Assembly (NCBI GenBank): GCA_023419655.1
Contig: JAEZXP010000175.1
Coordinates: forward strand, 1-11,820
Direction of reading: 5' to 3'
Length of the DNA stretch: 11,820 nucleotides
Source of the DNA: Bacillota bacterium
Lineage (GTDB): Bacteria > Bacillota > Clostridia > Lachnospirales > Lachnospiraceae
Shown: one piece after another, positions 1 to 6,043 of the stretch
Numbering within the stretch: position 1 is the first letter of the stretch
Layout: each line of letters begins with the position of its first letter
The notes under the pieces: generated by a model
Seen by the model: the letters and a program-made list of their open reading frames with translations, nothing else
Database searches by the model: none
What the model was told of the DNA's origin: nothing
Program-made: the position numbers and the translations under genes

Positions 1-67
1 AAAAGATTCCTTTCAGATATCCTTGCACAATATTCAATTTTTCTTCGACTGTATATTTCCTATACAT
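1..67 (-). CDS. N-terminus of IS3-family transposase OrfA (partial)
   Basis: Only the first 22 codons are in the window, starting MYRKYTVEEKLNIVQGYLKG. The pattern of a short basic start, then (K/R)YT.EEKL.IV..YL.G, is typical of the N-terminal helix-turn-helix of IS3/IS150-type OrfA proteins, which bind the element's terminal repeats. The ATG at 67-65 is preceded by an AGGGGG Shine-Dalgarno at a suitable distance, but that Shine-Dalgarno lies in the right arm of a 16-bp hairpin. The rest of the protein, including any OrfB/DDE integrase domain and frameshift site, is outside the window, so whether the element is intact cannot be told. Other small helix-turn-helix transposase families are possible. 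Confidence 0.55.
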   Translation of the reverse strand, partial: MYRKYTVEEKLNIVQGYLKGIF

Positions 68-70
68 AAA

Positions 71-120
71 ATACCCCCTAAGTAGATTTTGGTTATTTAC
101 CTTGTCTACTTAAGGGGTAT
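71..120 (-). promoter_or_regulatory. Hairpin hiding the transposase ribosome binding site
   Basis: Arms 71-86 and 105-120 pair over 16 bp with one G-U pair and an 18-nt loop. In minus-strand RNA the second arm contains AGGGGGUAU, the only good Shine-Dalgarno for the start codon at 67. The outer arm is part of the IS end itself. A transcript entering from the mannanase operon would fold this stem and mask the site, while one starting inside the element would lack the first arm. Several insertion sequences use this to block translation from read-through transcripts; here the role is inferred from pairing alone. Confidence 0.5.
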
Positions 121-148
121 CATATCAGTAATGCCTATGTACTCTTTT

Positions 149-164
149 ATAATTTTGTAACGGC
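149..164. repeat. Direct repeat copy A flanking the mannan cassette
   Basis: ATAATTTTGTAACGGC at 149-164 matches ATAATTTTGTAATGGC at 4969-4984 in 15 of 16 positions and in the same orientation. One copy lies just past the last cassette gene and the other just upstream of the regulator promoter, beyond the manA stop. The AT-rich half is low in information, so chance is quite possible. Confidence 0.3.
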
Positions 165-181
165 CGGTTTTATTTATCCCA

Positions 182-1144
182 TTATTTGTACCACTTCTTT
201 ATAACTTCCTCCGCCTTTTTCAGATGAATATTAAAGCCGGTGTCCTTCATGGCCTCTTCTCTCGTATCATAGATTTCAATACTCCAATCCCACCAAAAAG
301 CTCCGGCAAACCAGGGCCTGTCATGGAATGCCTCCAGACAGGACTCATAAAAGGCCGCCTGCTCATCCTCATTCCATGGGAATTCCTGATGAACAAAATC
401 CCATGGCATCATGGCACAGCCTTTGGCACTTCTGCAGCCGATTTCCATAAAAATAATCTGCTTATTCAATCTTTTGCTGAGTCTGTCCATATCTGTATCA
501 ATTTTTTTCCATGCACCAAGCATATTTTCCTTCGAATCGGACGGCTTCTTTCCTACCCTGTAATAAGCACTTGTTCCGATATAATCCACGGCATCAAACC
601 ATCTTACTTCATCTTCTCTTCCATGGTTGGTATTGTACACAAGGGGCCCGTTGTATCGTTTACGAACCTCCTTTATCAGCTTCCTCCAGTGCCCTTCCTT
701 TCGCTCCGTACCGCTCATTTCGCAGCCTATACAGAGCATTTCACAGCCTGTATCCTGTGCCAGCTCGCTGTAATGACATAAAAATGCACCGTAGGATTCA
801 AACCATCTATCCCAATATTTATCTCTTCCCATCATGTCTTCATCAGGAAAGTCGATATATGCCCTCCACATACCGTCCTCACAATTGATAACCGGCTTTA
901 AGCACACCTTTATTCCCCGCTCATGGGCCCTGCTAATGGCAAATATCAAATCTTTATCGGCAATTGTGGACCTGTAATCATAATAGATATTCGTAGATGA
1001 AAAACTTTGCTGCGTCACGGGAAAGGATAAGCACATCCAGTTTATCCCCAAATCAAAAAGCTTGTTCTGGGATTCTACTGCTTTATCTGTCCGATATGCT
1101 CCCCTTCTTGCCATCCAGCCATATGTAAAGCCTTTAATCCACAT
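182..1144 (-). CDS. GH113-family beta-mannanase, intracellular
   Basis: A 320-residue single-domain protein that resembles glycoside hydrolase family 113, which cleaves beta-1,4-mannan or mannooligosaccharides with retention. It starts with the family-like KGFTYGW and RGAY segments, followed by GINWMCLS (residues 33-40) and LKPVI (82-86), as in a TIM barrel. The likely acid/base is Glu142 in CIGCEMSGTE and the nucleophile Glu234 in FMEIGCRS. Their spacing is close to the pair known for Alicyclobacillus ManA. WWDW near 284-287 is a typical sugar-stacking strand-8 segment. There is no signal peptide or binding module, so it should act in the cytoplasm on imported oligosaccharides. The ATG has an AGGGGGAA Shine-Dalgarno. 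It is the last gene of the lacI-led cassette, 19 bases after the small cysteine protein. An exo- rather than endo-mode of action cannot be decided from sequence. Confidence 0.82.
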   Translation of the reverse strand: MWIKGFTYGWMARRGAYRTDKAVESQNKLFDLGINWMCLSFPVTQQSFSSTNIYYDYRSTIADKDLIFAISRAHERGIKVCLKPVINCEDGMWRAYIDFPDEDMMGRDKYWDRWFESYGAFLCHYSELAQDTGCEMLCIGCEMSGTERKEGHWRKLIKEVRKRYNGPLVYNTNHGREDEVRWFDAVDYIGTSAYYRVGKKPSDSKENMLGAWKKIDTDMDRLSKRLNKQIIFMEIGCRSAKGCAMMPWDFVHQEFPWNEDEQAAFYESCLEAFHDRPWFAGAFWWDWSIEIYDTREEAMKDTGFNIHLKKAEEVIKKWYK

Positions 1145-1163
1145 TCGGTTCCCCCTTCTTATT

Positions 1164-1364
1164 CTAAGAAAATAATGTACATCCCATCTTTTTAAGCTTC
1201 TCTATTCTATTATAAATATCCTCTTCCCTGCACTTAAAATACTCCGCAAGACAGGGTATGCACAGATAGTCCCTTGCATTTCTGTTAACCAGTCTCAAAT
1301 AGATGGCGATTTCATCTCTTACTAATTTTTTATTACAATTCTTACAATATTTATTATAATCCAT
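1164..1364 (-). CDS. Small four-cysteine (zinc-ribbon-like) protein of unknown function
   Basis: A 66-residue protein with two CxxC knuckles, Cys7-x2-Cys10 and Cys35-x2-Cys38, separated by 24 residues. This is the layout of a small zinc ribbon or treble-clef fold. Two further cysteines are at 45 and 62. The C-terminal part (about 46-60) is charged and probably helical. There is no signal peptide or membrane segment. I do not recognise a named family. The gene is set tightly inside the mannan cassette: 8 bases after the GH27 stop and 19 bases before the GH113 gene, with a GGGATAGG-like Shine-Dalgarno, so it is almost surely co-transcribed and translated. A DNA- or protein-binding accessory role in regulation is possible, but nothing in the sequence proves it. 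Confidence 0.7.
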   Translation of the reverse strand: MDYNKYCKNCNKKLVRDEIAIYLRLVNRNARDYLCIPCLAEYFKCREEDIYNRIEKLKKMGCTLFS

Positions 1365-1372
1365 CCTTTAAC

Positions 1373-2506
1373 CTATCCCAAAAGCTTTACAGGCTTTGCT
1401 CTGAACACTTTGCAGTGATGGGGCTCCAACTTACAGGTATAATGTTCTGTAAATACACCTGCATCCTCATGTTCCCAAACATCTCTAAGCTGCAAGCCAT
1501 AGCCTGATGCTATACCAAGTCCCATATCCCAAAATTGCAAGGAGCCTTCTCCGGCCGAATCACCCATATTAAAGAAGCCTATTCCAAAGCTGCCGTCTGA
1601 CATAGGCTTTACATATATCTTGACGTCACTGTTGTTCCATTGCTCCATACTGTATGCCTGCCGGCCTTCCGGGTCCTGGTTTATTGCAATTATTTCTTTA
1701 TTTGTCAGGATAGTTCTTGTTGCCTCGTTCATATTACGGATATCGCAGCCAATCATAAGCGGAGAGTTCATTACACACCACAAAGAGAAGTGGGTTTTAT
1801 ATTCTTCATCCGTACATCCGCCTAAGGCAACATTCCCCTTGCCATACATCCCTACGACCAGCATATCGATATCATTGTAGCAATACGGGGAGCTATAGCA
1901 TTCCTTATTCCATTGGCTTAAGGCGATATTCTTGATGGACTCCCAATTATCCTGTATATCCCCTGTAGAACGATACATGTGGGCTCCTGTGGCACGAATC
2001 CATTCATGCGTATTGTCACTTCCCCAATTACATGCTGAGAACAATATGTCTCTTCCGCTGTTTTTAAGCGCGGTTCCCATTCGCTTGTACAGAATGTGCC
2101 CCGGAATATGATGAGGTTTGTAGCAGTAATCATATTTTAAGAAATCTACACCCCAGTCTGCAAAGGTCCGGGCATCCACAAATTCATGCTCCAGACTGGA
2201 GGGATGCCCGCCGCAGGTCATGGTTCCGGCACAGGAATACATACCGAATTTCAGCCCATTTGAATGAACATAATCCGCTGTCGCTTTCATACCGCTTGGA
2301 AATTTATCCGGGTCTGCTACCAGACATCCGTTATCATTCCGTTTTTTTAGTGACCAGCAATCATCAATAACCAGGTATTGATATCCGGCCTCCAAAAGAC
2401 CGGTATCCTTCCAGATATCCGCTGTCTCCTTAATCAATTCCTCGGATATCTCCCAGCCAAAGGTATTCCATGAATTCCATCCCATCGGGGGTGTCTGTGC
2501 TAACAT
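1373..2506 (-). CDS. GH27 alpha-galactosidase, intracellular
   Basis: A 377-residue protein matching clan-D family GH27, which removes terminal alpha-1,6-galactose, for example the side chains of galactomannan. The N-terminal PPMGWNSWNTFG (6-17) and LVIDDCW (45-51) are hallmark segments. The nucleophile is Asp126 in FLKYDYC and the acid/base is Asp183 in RSTGDIQDNW. NDIDMLVVG (211-219) and NSPLMIGCDIR (247-257) complete the barrel. The C-terminal 90 or so residues form the usual beta-sandwich. The length is normal for bacterial members without binding modules. No signal peptide is present, so it acts inside the cell. The ATG is preceded by AAGGGAG. It follows the SGNH esterase gene by 15 bases. 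A beta-L-arabinopyranosidase or alpha-N-acetylgalactosaminidase specificity exists in this family, but the mannanase neighbour favours galactose. Confidence 0.9.
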   Translation of the reverse strand: MLAQTPPMGWNSWNTFGWEISEELIKETADIWKDTGLLEAGYQYLVIDDCWSLKKRNDNGCLVADPDKFPSGMKATADYVHSNGLKFGMYSCAGTMTCGGHPSSLEHEFVDARTFADWGVDFLKYDYCYKPHHIPGHILYKRMGTALKNSGRDILFSACNWGSDNTHEWIRATGAHMYRSTGDIQDNWESIKNIALSQWNKECYSSPYCYNDIDMLVVGMYGKGNVALGGCTDEEYKTHFSLWCVMNSPLMIGCDIRNMNEATRTILTNKEIIAINQDPEGRQAYSMEQWNNSDVKIYVKPMSDGSFGIGFFNMGDSAGEGSLQFWDMGLGIASGYGLQLRDVWEHEDAGVFTEHYTCKLEPHHCKVFRAKPVKLLG

Positions 2507-2521
2507 ACGGTTTCTCCCTTC

Positions 2522-3664
2522 CTATGCGGTTATTATCGACGCCAGATAAAACTCCCTGTTCCCGGCTTCCTTTATTATGGTTATTTCCACCAGGTGCATG
2601 TCAAACCCTCTGTCATATATAATCTCATGAAGATACAGGCAGTCTCCCCAATCCTCATCAAATTCAGAGTCAAGAATAATCGCTTCCTCTTCCTTTTTAT
2701 CCAGTACAAGTTTTGCTTTGGGCGATTTACCTTTCGCATATTTTCGATACAATACTGCCAGAGTGGAATATTCTGCATAAAAGCTTATCTTACTGCCTTT
2801 CGTGCTTGCATACCACCCATTTTTGAATACATCCCCCCATCCTTTCTTCATGGCTTTATCCTTTTTAAAGCCATGAAGCACTGAATCCATATTCCGGTTG
2901 TTCCATAATACTGAATCCCTGTAGCGATTCCTTGTAATGGGCCGTTCGGGAAACAGATAATCCTTGTCCGCATCCAGGTTATTGACTATTCTGTCATATA
3001 CGGCTTCCATCAGATTAATAATAACCTGGGATACCAGGCCATGCCCCTTATCATTTGGGTGAAGTCCGTCAGGGGTAATTTCCTTTGCCGCAATTCTTCC
3101 GGCTTGAATCTCAGCGTATATGCTGTCTTTTATACTGATTATAGGCAGGTTATAGTATATACCCACCCTGTTATGTATCTCCTGTGCATTTATTCCGCTA
3201 TTATAATCGACGTTATTTATCAAAATAACGGAAGGGCCACATGCATCTGAAAGTATCCGCCGAATCAACCCTTCATATGTTTCCATGTATTTTTCTTCAT
3301 TGCTGTCATTTACACTAAACTCCACAAAAACCACATCCGGATTGTAGCATAGCAAATCCTCCGATACCCTGGCCACGCCAAATCTTGATGTAGTGGCACC
3401 AATCCCGGCATTGATATAGTCCACCTGTGACATCGGGAACTTTTCTCTCCACCAGTTATAGACCAGATAGGCATAACAAGTATAGGGTGTACCTGATAAG
3501 GAGCCCGCTGTTATTGACCCTCCGATAAACCCTATCCTTATTGTCTTACCCTCCATGGCCTTTCGCATCGCCTTCTGTATGGGGAAAAGATTGCCATAGT
3601 TGATAATTCCTCTGTCACATACTGTCTTCCACTCTGTTGGTTCATATAATATAGTAGAGCTCAT
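2522..3664 (-). CDS. SGNH-hydrolase carbohydrate acetylesterase, CE17-like
   Basis: A 380-residue, two-domain protein. The N-terminal SGNH/GDSL domain (about 40-225) shows block I GGSIT with nucleophile Ser50, block II NAGIGAT with Gly87, block III VEFSVND with Asn119, and block V DGLHPND with Asp199 and His202. The C-terminal part (about 265-380) is strand-rich and resembles a carbohydrate-binding jelly roll. This order, an SGNH domain followed by a jelly roll in a mannan locus with GH113, resembles the CE17 mannan acetylesterase described in Roseburia intestinalis. CE2 proteins have the opposite domain order. It would remove O-acetyl groups from mannose units of imported oligosaccharides. 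There is no signal peptide. The Shine-Dalgarno is AAGGATGG, and the gene begins 15 bases after the regulator stop. Family-level placement is inference; an esterase acting on another acetylated glycan is possible. Confidence 0.75.
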   Translation of the reverse strand: MSSTILYEPTEWKTVCDRGIINYGNLFPIQKAMRKAMEGKTIRIGFIGGSITAGSLSGTPYTCYAYLVYNWWREKFPMSQVDYINAGIGATTSRFGVARVSEDLLCYNPDVVFVEFSVNDSNEEKYMETYEGLIRRILSDACGPSVILINNVDYNSGINAQEIHNRVGIYYNLPIISIKDSIYAEIQAGRIAAKEITPDGLHPNDKGHGLVSQVIINLMEAVYDRIVNNLDADKDYLFPERPITRNRYRDSVLWNNRNMDSVLHGFKKDKAMKKGWGDVFKNGWYASTKGSKISFYAEYSTLAVLYRKYAKGKSPKAKLVLDKKEEEAIILDSEFDEDWGDCLYLHEIIYDRGFDMHLVEITIIKEAGNREFYLASIITA

Positions 3665-3679
3665 ACAGCATAACCATCC

Positions 3680-4744
3680 TTACTGTGCATTGTTGTGCAT
3701 ACTTTGATTAATGGTTTTGTTAGAAGATTCTCTGAATATTATTTCTACACCTATATATATTATCTCCTTGGGGAAATTAGGATTCTTTAGCCTCCACATA
3801 AGCTGTTGTACCAGCCTTCTGCCAAGCCTTTGATTGCCCACACGGACTGTCGTAAGAAAGGGTTCCACCTTTGACATCTCCTCTACATTATCATATCCTG
3901 TAACCGCCACATCCTTCGGTACGGACAGCCCTCTGGTATTTAGATAACGCATAACAAATAAGGCAATATCATCGTTTGCACATACAATAGCCTCCGGAAT
4001 ATAAGGAAATCTCGAGATAGCCTCCTCGACTTCCTCCTGCTTGTAGAATTTCGTATTGGCATGATAGGTAGCAATAATATCCTTATCCGGCCGGATTCCC
4101 GCCTCCTCAAGAGCCATGAAATATCCCATATAACGGTCGTGAATCGTTTTGCAATATGTAATATCACCGATAAAGCCTATTTTTTTCATACCTTTTTCAA
4201 TAAGATTTGCCGTGATTTTCTTCATGCTTTCTTTGCTTTCACAGATAACGATATCACCGTAGGAAGCAATATCCTGAAGGTTGCTGGGAGCATCTAAGAA
4301 TACGATGGGGATATTATGCTTCATAATTTGGTCGACATAGTCCTTGGAAAATACACTAAGAATAATCATTCCGCTTATATCTGTCTGCAAATCCAAAGGC
4401 AGCACAAGATTCTTTTCATCCTCTTCACTTATAAAATTAAACTGCAGCTTACAGCCGTATGTATTTAATTCATCCGATATACCCATGATTATGCTATTCC
4501 AAAATACCGATATCTCTCTTCGGGTAAGAACGACGATGGTTTTCGTCTCATCCATCTTATTGCGCAGCTTAAATTGATTCAATACGACAGGTGATAATTT
4601 CGAATACCCCATTTCATATGCTTTCTCTATTACGATATATCTTGTCTCATAGGAAACGGTATCACTGTTATTCAGAGCCTTTGCCACTGTATTTCTTGAG
4701 AGATTTAGCTCTTTGGCCACATCTTGAATTGTTACCTTCTTCAT
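3680..4744 (-). CDS. LacI/GalR-family transcriptional regulator of the mannan cassette
   Basis: A 354-residue regulator. The N-terminal helix-turn-helix VTIQDVAKELNLSRNTVAKA (4-23) is clearly LacI type, although the usual SRAL after the recognition helix reads AKAL. From about residue 65 it has the periplasmic-binding-protein-like sensor fold: ISGMIILS and IPIVFLDAP in the first lobe, KIGFIGD at its edge, and ICANDDIALFVMRYLNTRG followed by DVAVTGYDN in the second. These regulators bind palindromic operators and release them on binding a sugar. As first gene of the cassette, directly upstream of the esterase, it most likely controls its own operon in response to a mannan-derived sugar. The ligand is not readable from sequence. 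The ATG is preceded by GGAG. Members of this family can repress or activate. Confidence 0.9.
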   Translation of the reverse strand: MKKVTIQDVAKELNLSRNTVAKALNNSDTVSYETRYIVIEKAYEMGYSKLSPVVLNQFKLRNKMDETKTIVVLTRREISVFWNSIIMGISDELNTYGCKLQFNFISEEDEKNLVLPLDLQTDISGMIILSVFSKDYVDQIMKHNIPIVFLDAPSNLQDIASYGDIVICESKESMKKITANLIEKGMKKIGFIGDITYCKTIHDRYMGYFMALEEAGIRPDKDIIATYHANTKFYKQEEVEEAISRFPYIPEAIVCANDDIALFVMRYLNTRGLSVPKDVAVTGYDNVEEMSKVEPFLTTVRVGNQRLGRRLVQQLMWRLKNPNFPKEIIYIGVEIIFRESSNKTINQSMHNNAQ

Positions 4745-4873
4745 GCTATATGTTCTCCATTCTTTCTGGTGTCTTTAAATTGCAATTCATCTATGTCTAT
4801 CCATCAATATGTTATTTTATATACATAAGTTTGTGGCAAGGATTCATTCGGATATAATTTCTCTTTCATAGAC

Positions 4874-4892
4874 TATGCATTATGTTTGCATA
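4874..4892. promoter_or_regulatory. Candidate operator palindrome upstream of the LacI-type gene
   Basis: TATGCA (4874-4879) and TGCATA (4887-4892) form a perfect 6-bp inverted repeat with 7 bases between. On the minus strand one half reads TATGCAAAC, close to LacI/GalR and cre half-sites (TGnAAnC), but the central CG typical of such operators is missing. It would lie in the leader, downstream of the predicted start of transcription, a plausible repressor roadblock position. A further TATGCA half-site occurs on the minus strand at about 4927-4932. Binding is inferred. Confidence 0.35.
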
Positions 4893-4937
4893 AAGAGTTC
4901 ATATCCATCTGTAACGCACTATATATTGCATAATAAA

Positions 4938-4966
4938 AGTTTACTATATAATGGGGAATAATTCAA
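4938..4966 (-). promoter_or_regulatory. Predicted promoter of the lacI-led mannan cassette
   Basis: On the minus strand TTGAAT (4966-4961) and TAAACT (4943-4938) are spaced by 17 bases, with an AT-rich tract upstream. The -10 box is only a 4-of-6 match; TATAGT overlaps the spacer but has no well-placed -35 box. The 250 bases between manA and the regulator (4745-4994) hold this site, the palindrome at 4874 and no gene that I can see. Confidence 0.35.
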
Positions 4967-4968
4967 GA

Positions 4969-4984
4969 ATAATTTTGTAATGGC
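4969..4984. repeat. Direct repeat copy B flanking the mannan cassette
   Basis: Partner of the 15-of-16 repeat at 149-164, located directly after the manA stop codon and before the cassette promoter. See copy A for the caution about chance matching. Confidence 0.3.
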
Positions 4985-4994
4985 AGGCTGGCCA

Positions 4995-5927
4995 TCATAC
5001 AAATGACAGAATTAATTCCATATTCCCTTTTAATCTGAATGCACCATAACCATAAGGAAGTATAAAGTGGTCTCCCTTTGATATATTCATGCCGTCAATC
5101 TTTCCTTCCCCATCAATAATACTGATATTCATAAAATCCTTATCCTGAACAAAATCCTGTTCCCCATGGAGGCTGATTTTCTCTACGGTATAATAATTGC
5201 AGCTGATAAGCCTCCTGATTTCACTGTCTGTATTCTTAATTGTATCACCATCTGTGCATACATCTTCATGGGGACATTGAATTACATCGATACTCTCCTT
5301 CATATGCAATTGTCTTGGCTTTCCCTTATCCAGTCTTTTGTAATCGTAGAGCCTGTATGTAATATCACTATTTTGCTGGGTTTCAAGCAGCAAGGTTCCT
5401 GCCTTGATTGCATGGACGGTTCCCGGTGTAATCTGAAAAAAATCACCCTTATGGATAGGACACACCCGTATCAGCTCCTCCCATTTTTCCTGCTCTATCA
5501 TGCTCCTTAACTCTTCTTTGTCCCTGGCATTATGACCTATCACAATCTTTGCCTCCTCGTCACAGTCCAATATATACCAGCATTCTGTTTTTCCAAAAGC
5601 ACCGTTCTCTTTTGCCGCCGCATAGAAATCATCCGGATGTACCTGAATACTAAGGTCCATCTTTGCATCAATGATTTTTATAAGCAGAGGGAATGACCTT
5701 TCTTTTCTGTTTCCGAACAACTCTCTGTTATGCTCCCATAGTGTGCTCAAACTTTTCCCCTTATATCTGCCACTCTTAATGATACAATCTCCATTTTGAT
5801 GGGCACTGATAGCCCAGCACTCTCCTGTATGTTCATCGGGAATTGAATATCCGAACTCCGTTCTTAATCTCTCTCCACCCCATATCATCGATTTGAATAC
5901 CGGTTCCATAAAGAGTATTTCCTTCAT
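4995..5927 (-). CDS. manA: Mannose-6-phosphate isomerase, class I
   Basis: Interconverts mannose-6-phosphate and fructose-6-phosphate in the cytoplasm. It joins mannose catabolism to glycolysis and also supplies GDP-mannose synthesis. From the chosen start it has 310 residues, close to the Bacillus ManA length. It shows KSMIWGG (12-18), TGECWAISAHQNG (34-46), the zinc ligands Gln95 and His97 in SIQVHPDD, Glu115 in GKTECWYI, His172 in GTVHAI, and Arg192 in YRLYDY. I place the start at 5927, where GGGAGG sits five bases upstream. The longer frame, opening with GTG at 5984, has no Shine-Dalgarno and would begin at or before the predicted transcription start. It is transcribed alone, towards the mannan cassette on the same strand, and fits mannose release by that cassette. 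Only a weak hairpin follows it, so read-through into the cassette is possible. Confidence 0.93.
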   Translation of the reverse strand: MKEILFMEPVFKSMIWGGERLRTEFGYSIPDEHTGECWAISAHQNGDCIIKSGRYKGKSLSTLWEHNRELFGNRKERSFPLLIKIIDAKMDLSIQVHPDDFYAAAKENGAFGKTECWYILDCDEEAKIVIGHNARDKEELRSMIEQEKWEELIRVCPIHKGDFFQITPGTVHAIKAGTLLLETQQNSDITYRLYDYKRLDKGKPRQLHMKESIDVIQCPHEDVCTDGDTIKNTDSEIRRLISCNYYTVEKISLHGEQDFVQDKDFMNISIIDGEGKIDGMNISKGDHFILPYGYGAFRLKGNMELILSFV

Positions 5928-5932
5928 ACCTT

Positions 5933-5938
5933 CCTCCC
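5933..5938 (-). promoter_or_regulatory. Shine-Dalgarno that fixes the manA start
   Basis: GGGAGG lies five bases before the ATG at 5927-5925. It supports a protein beginning MKEILFMEPVF, which aligns with known ManA N-termini, rather than the frame opening 57 bases earlier with GTG. Confidence 0.8.
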
Positions 5939-5984
5939 ATTCTGCCGCCGACACCTCCGGCCCATCTAAACAATACTTTCTCAC

Positions 5985-6013
5985 ATTATACAGATTTTAG
6001 GCAAAAAAAACAA
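5985..6013 (-). promoter_or_regulatory. manA promoter, overlapping the kinase terminator
   Basis: On the minus strand TTGTTT (6013-6008) and a perfect TATAAT (5990-5985) are separated by exactly 17 bases. The -35 box is made from the terminator's own descending arm and T-run. Transcription would start near 5978, about 50 bases before the ATG at 5927. Confidence 0.7.
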
Positions 6014-6031
6014 CGGCTTATGCCGTTGTTT
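6003..6031 (-). terminator. Intrinsic terminator of the tyrosine kinase gene
   Basis: Arms 6022-6031 and 6008-6017 form a perfect 10-bp stem (AAACAACGGC with GCCGTTGTTT) with a four-base loop. In minus-strand RNA a run of T extends to 6003. It lies 12 bases after the kinase stop codon. Confidence 0.9.
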
Positions 6032-6043
6032 GATTGTTTCTAT

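Larger units (their letters stand above)
1..122 (-). mobile_element. Left end of an IS3-like insertion sequence (continues off the left edge)
   Basis: Read on the minus strand, the element appears to begin at about 122 with TGATACCCCTTAAGTAGACA (122-103). This has the 5'-TG start and the AAGTAGACA-like tail often seen in IS3-family terminal repeats. An inverted copy of this end follows at 71-86, then a transposase start codon at 67. The far end, the second terminal repeat and any target duplication lie outside the window, so the family call and the exact boundary are inference. The element sits just beyond the 3' end of the mannanase gene, so it does not interrupt any gene seen here. Confidence 0.55.

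Noticed and set aside
162..170. GC-rich CGGCCGGTT near the end of the mannan operon as a terminator
   Set aside because: It gives no stable stem with a loop and T-run, so no terminator can be supported between 122 and 181.
224..888. Long plus-strand open frames antisense to the GH113 gene
   Set aside because: They have no convincing ribosome binding site, no recognisable domain and low-complexity composition, and they lie opposite a clear enzyme gene.
4979..4994. ATGGC/GCCAT hairpin just after manA as a terminator
   Set aside because: The stem is only 5 bp and no T-run follows on the minus strand, so it is too weak to call.
5928..5984. N-terminal extension of ManA from a GTG at 5984
   Set aside because: There is no Shine-Dalgarno, it begins at or before the predicted transcription start, and the added residues do not fit the ManA family; GGGAGG marks the internal ATG.
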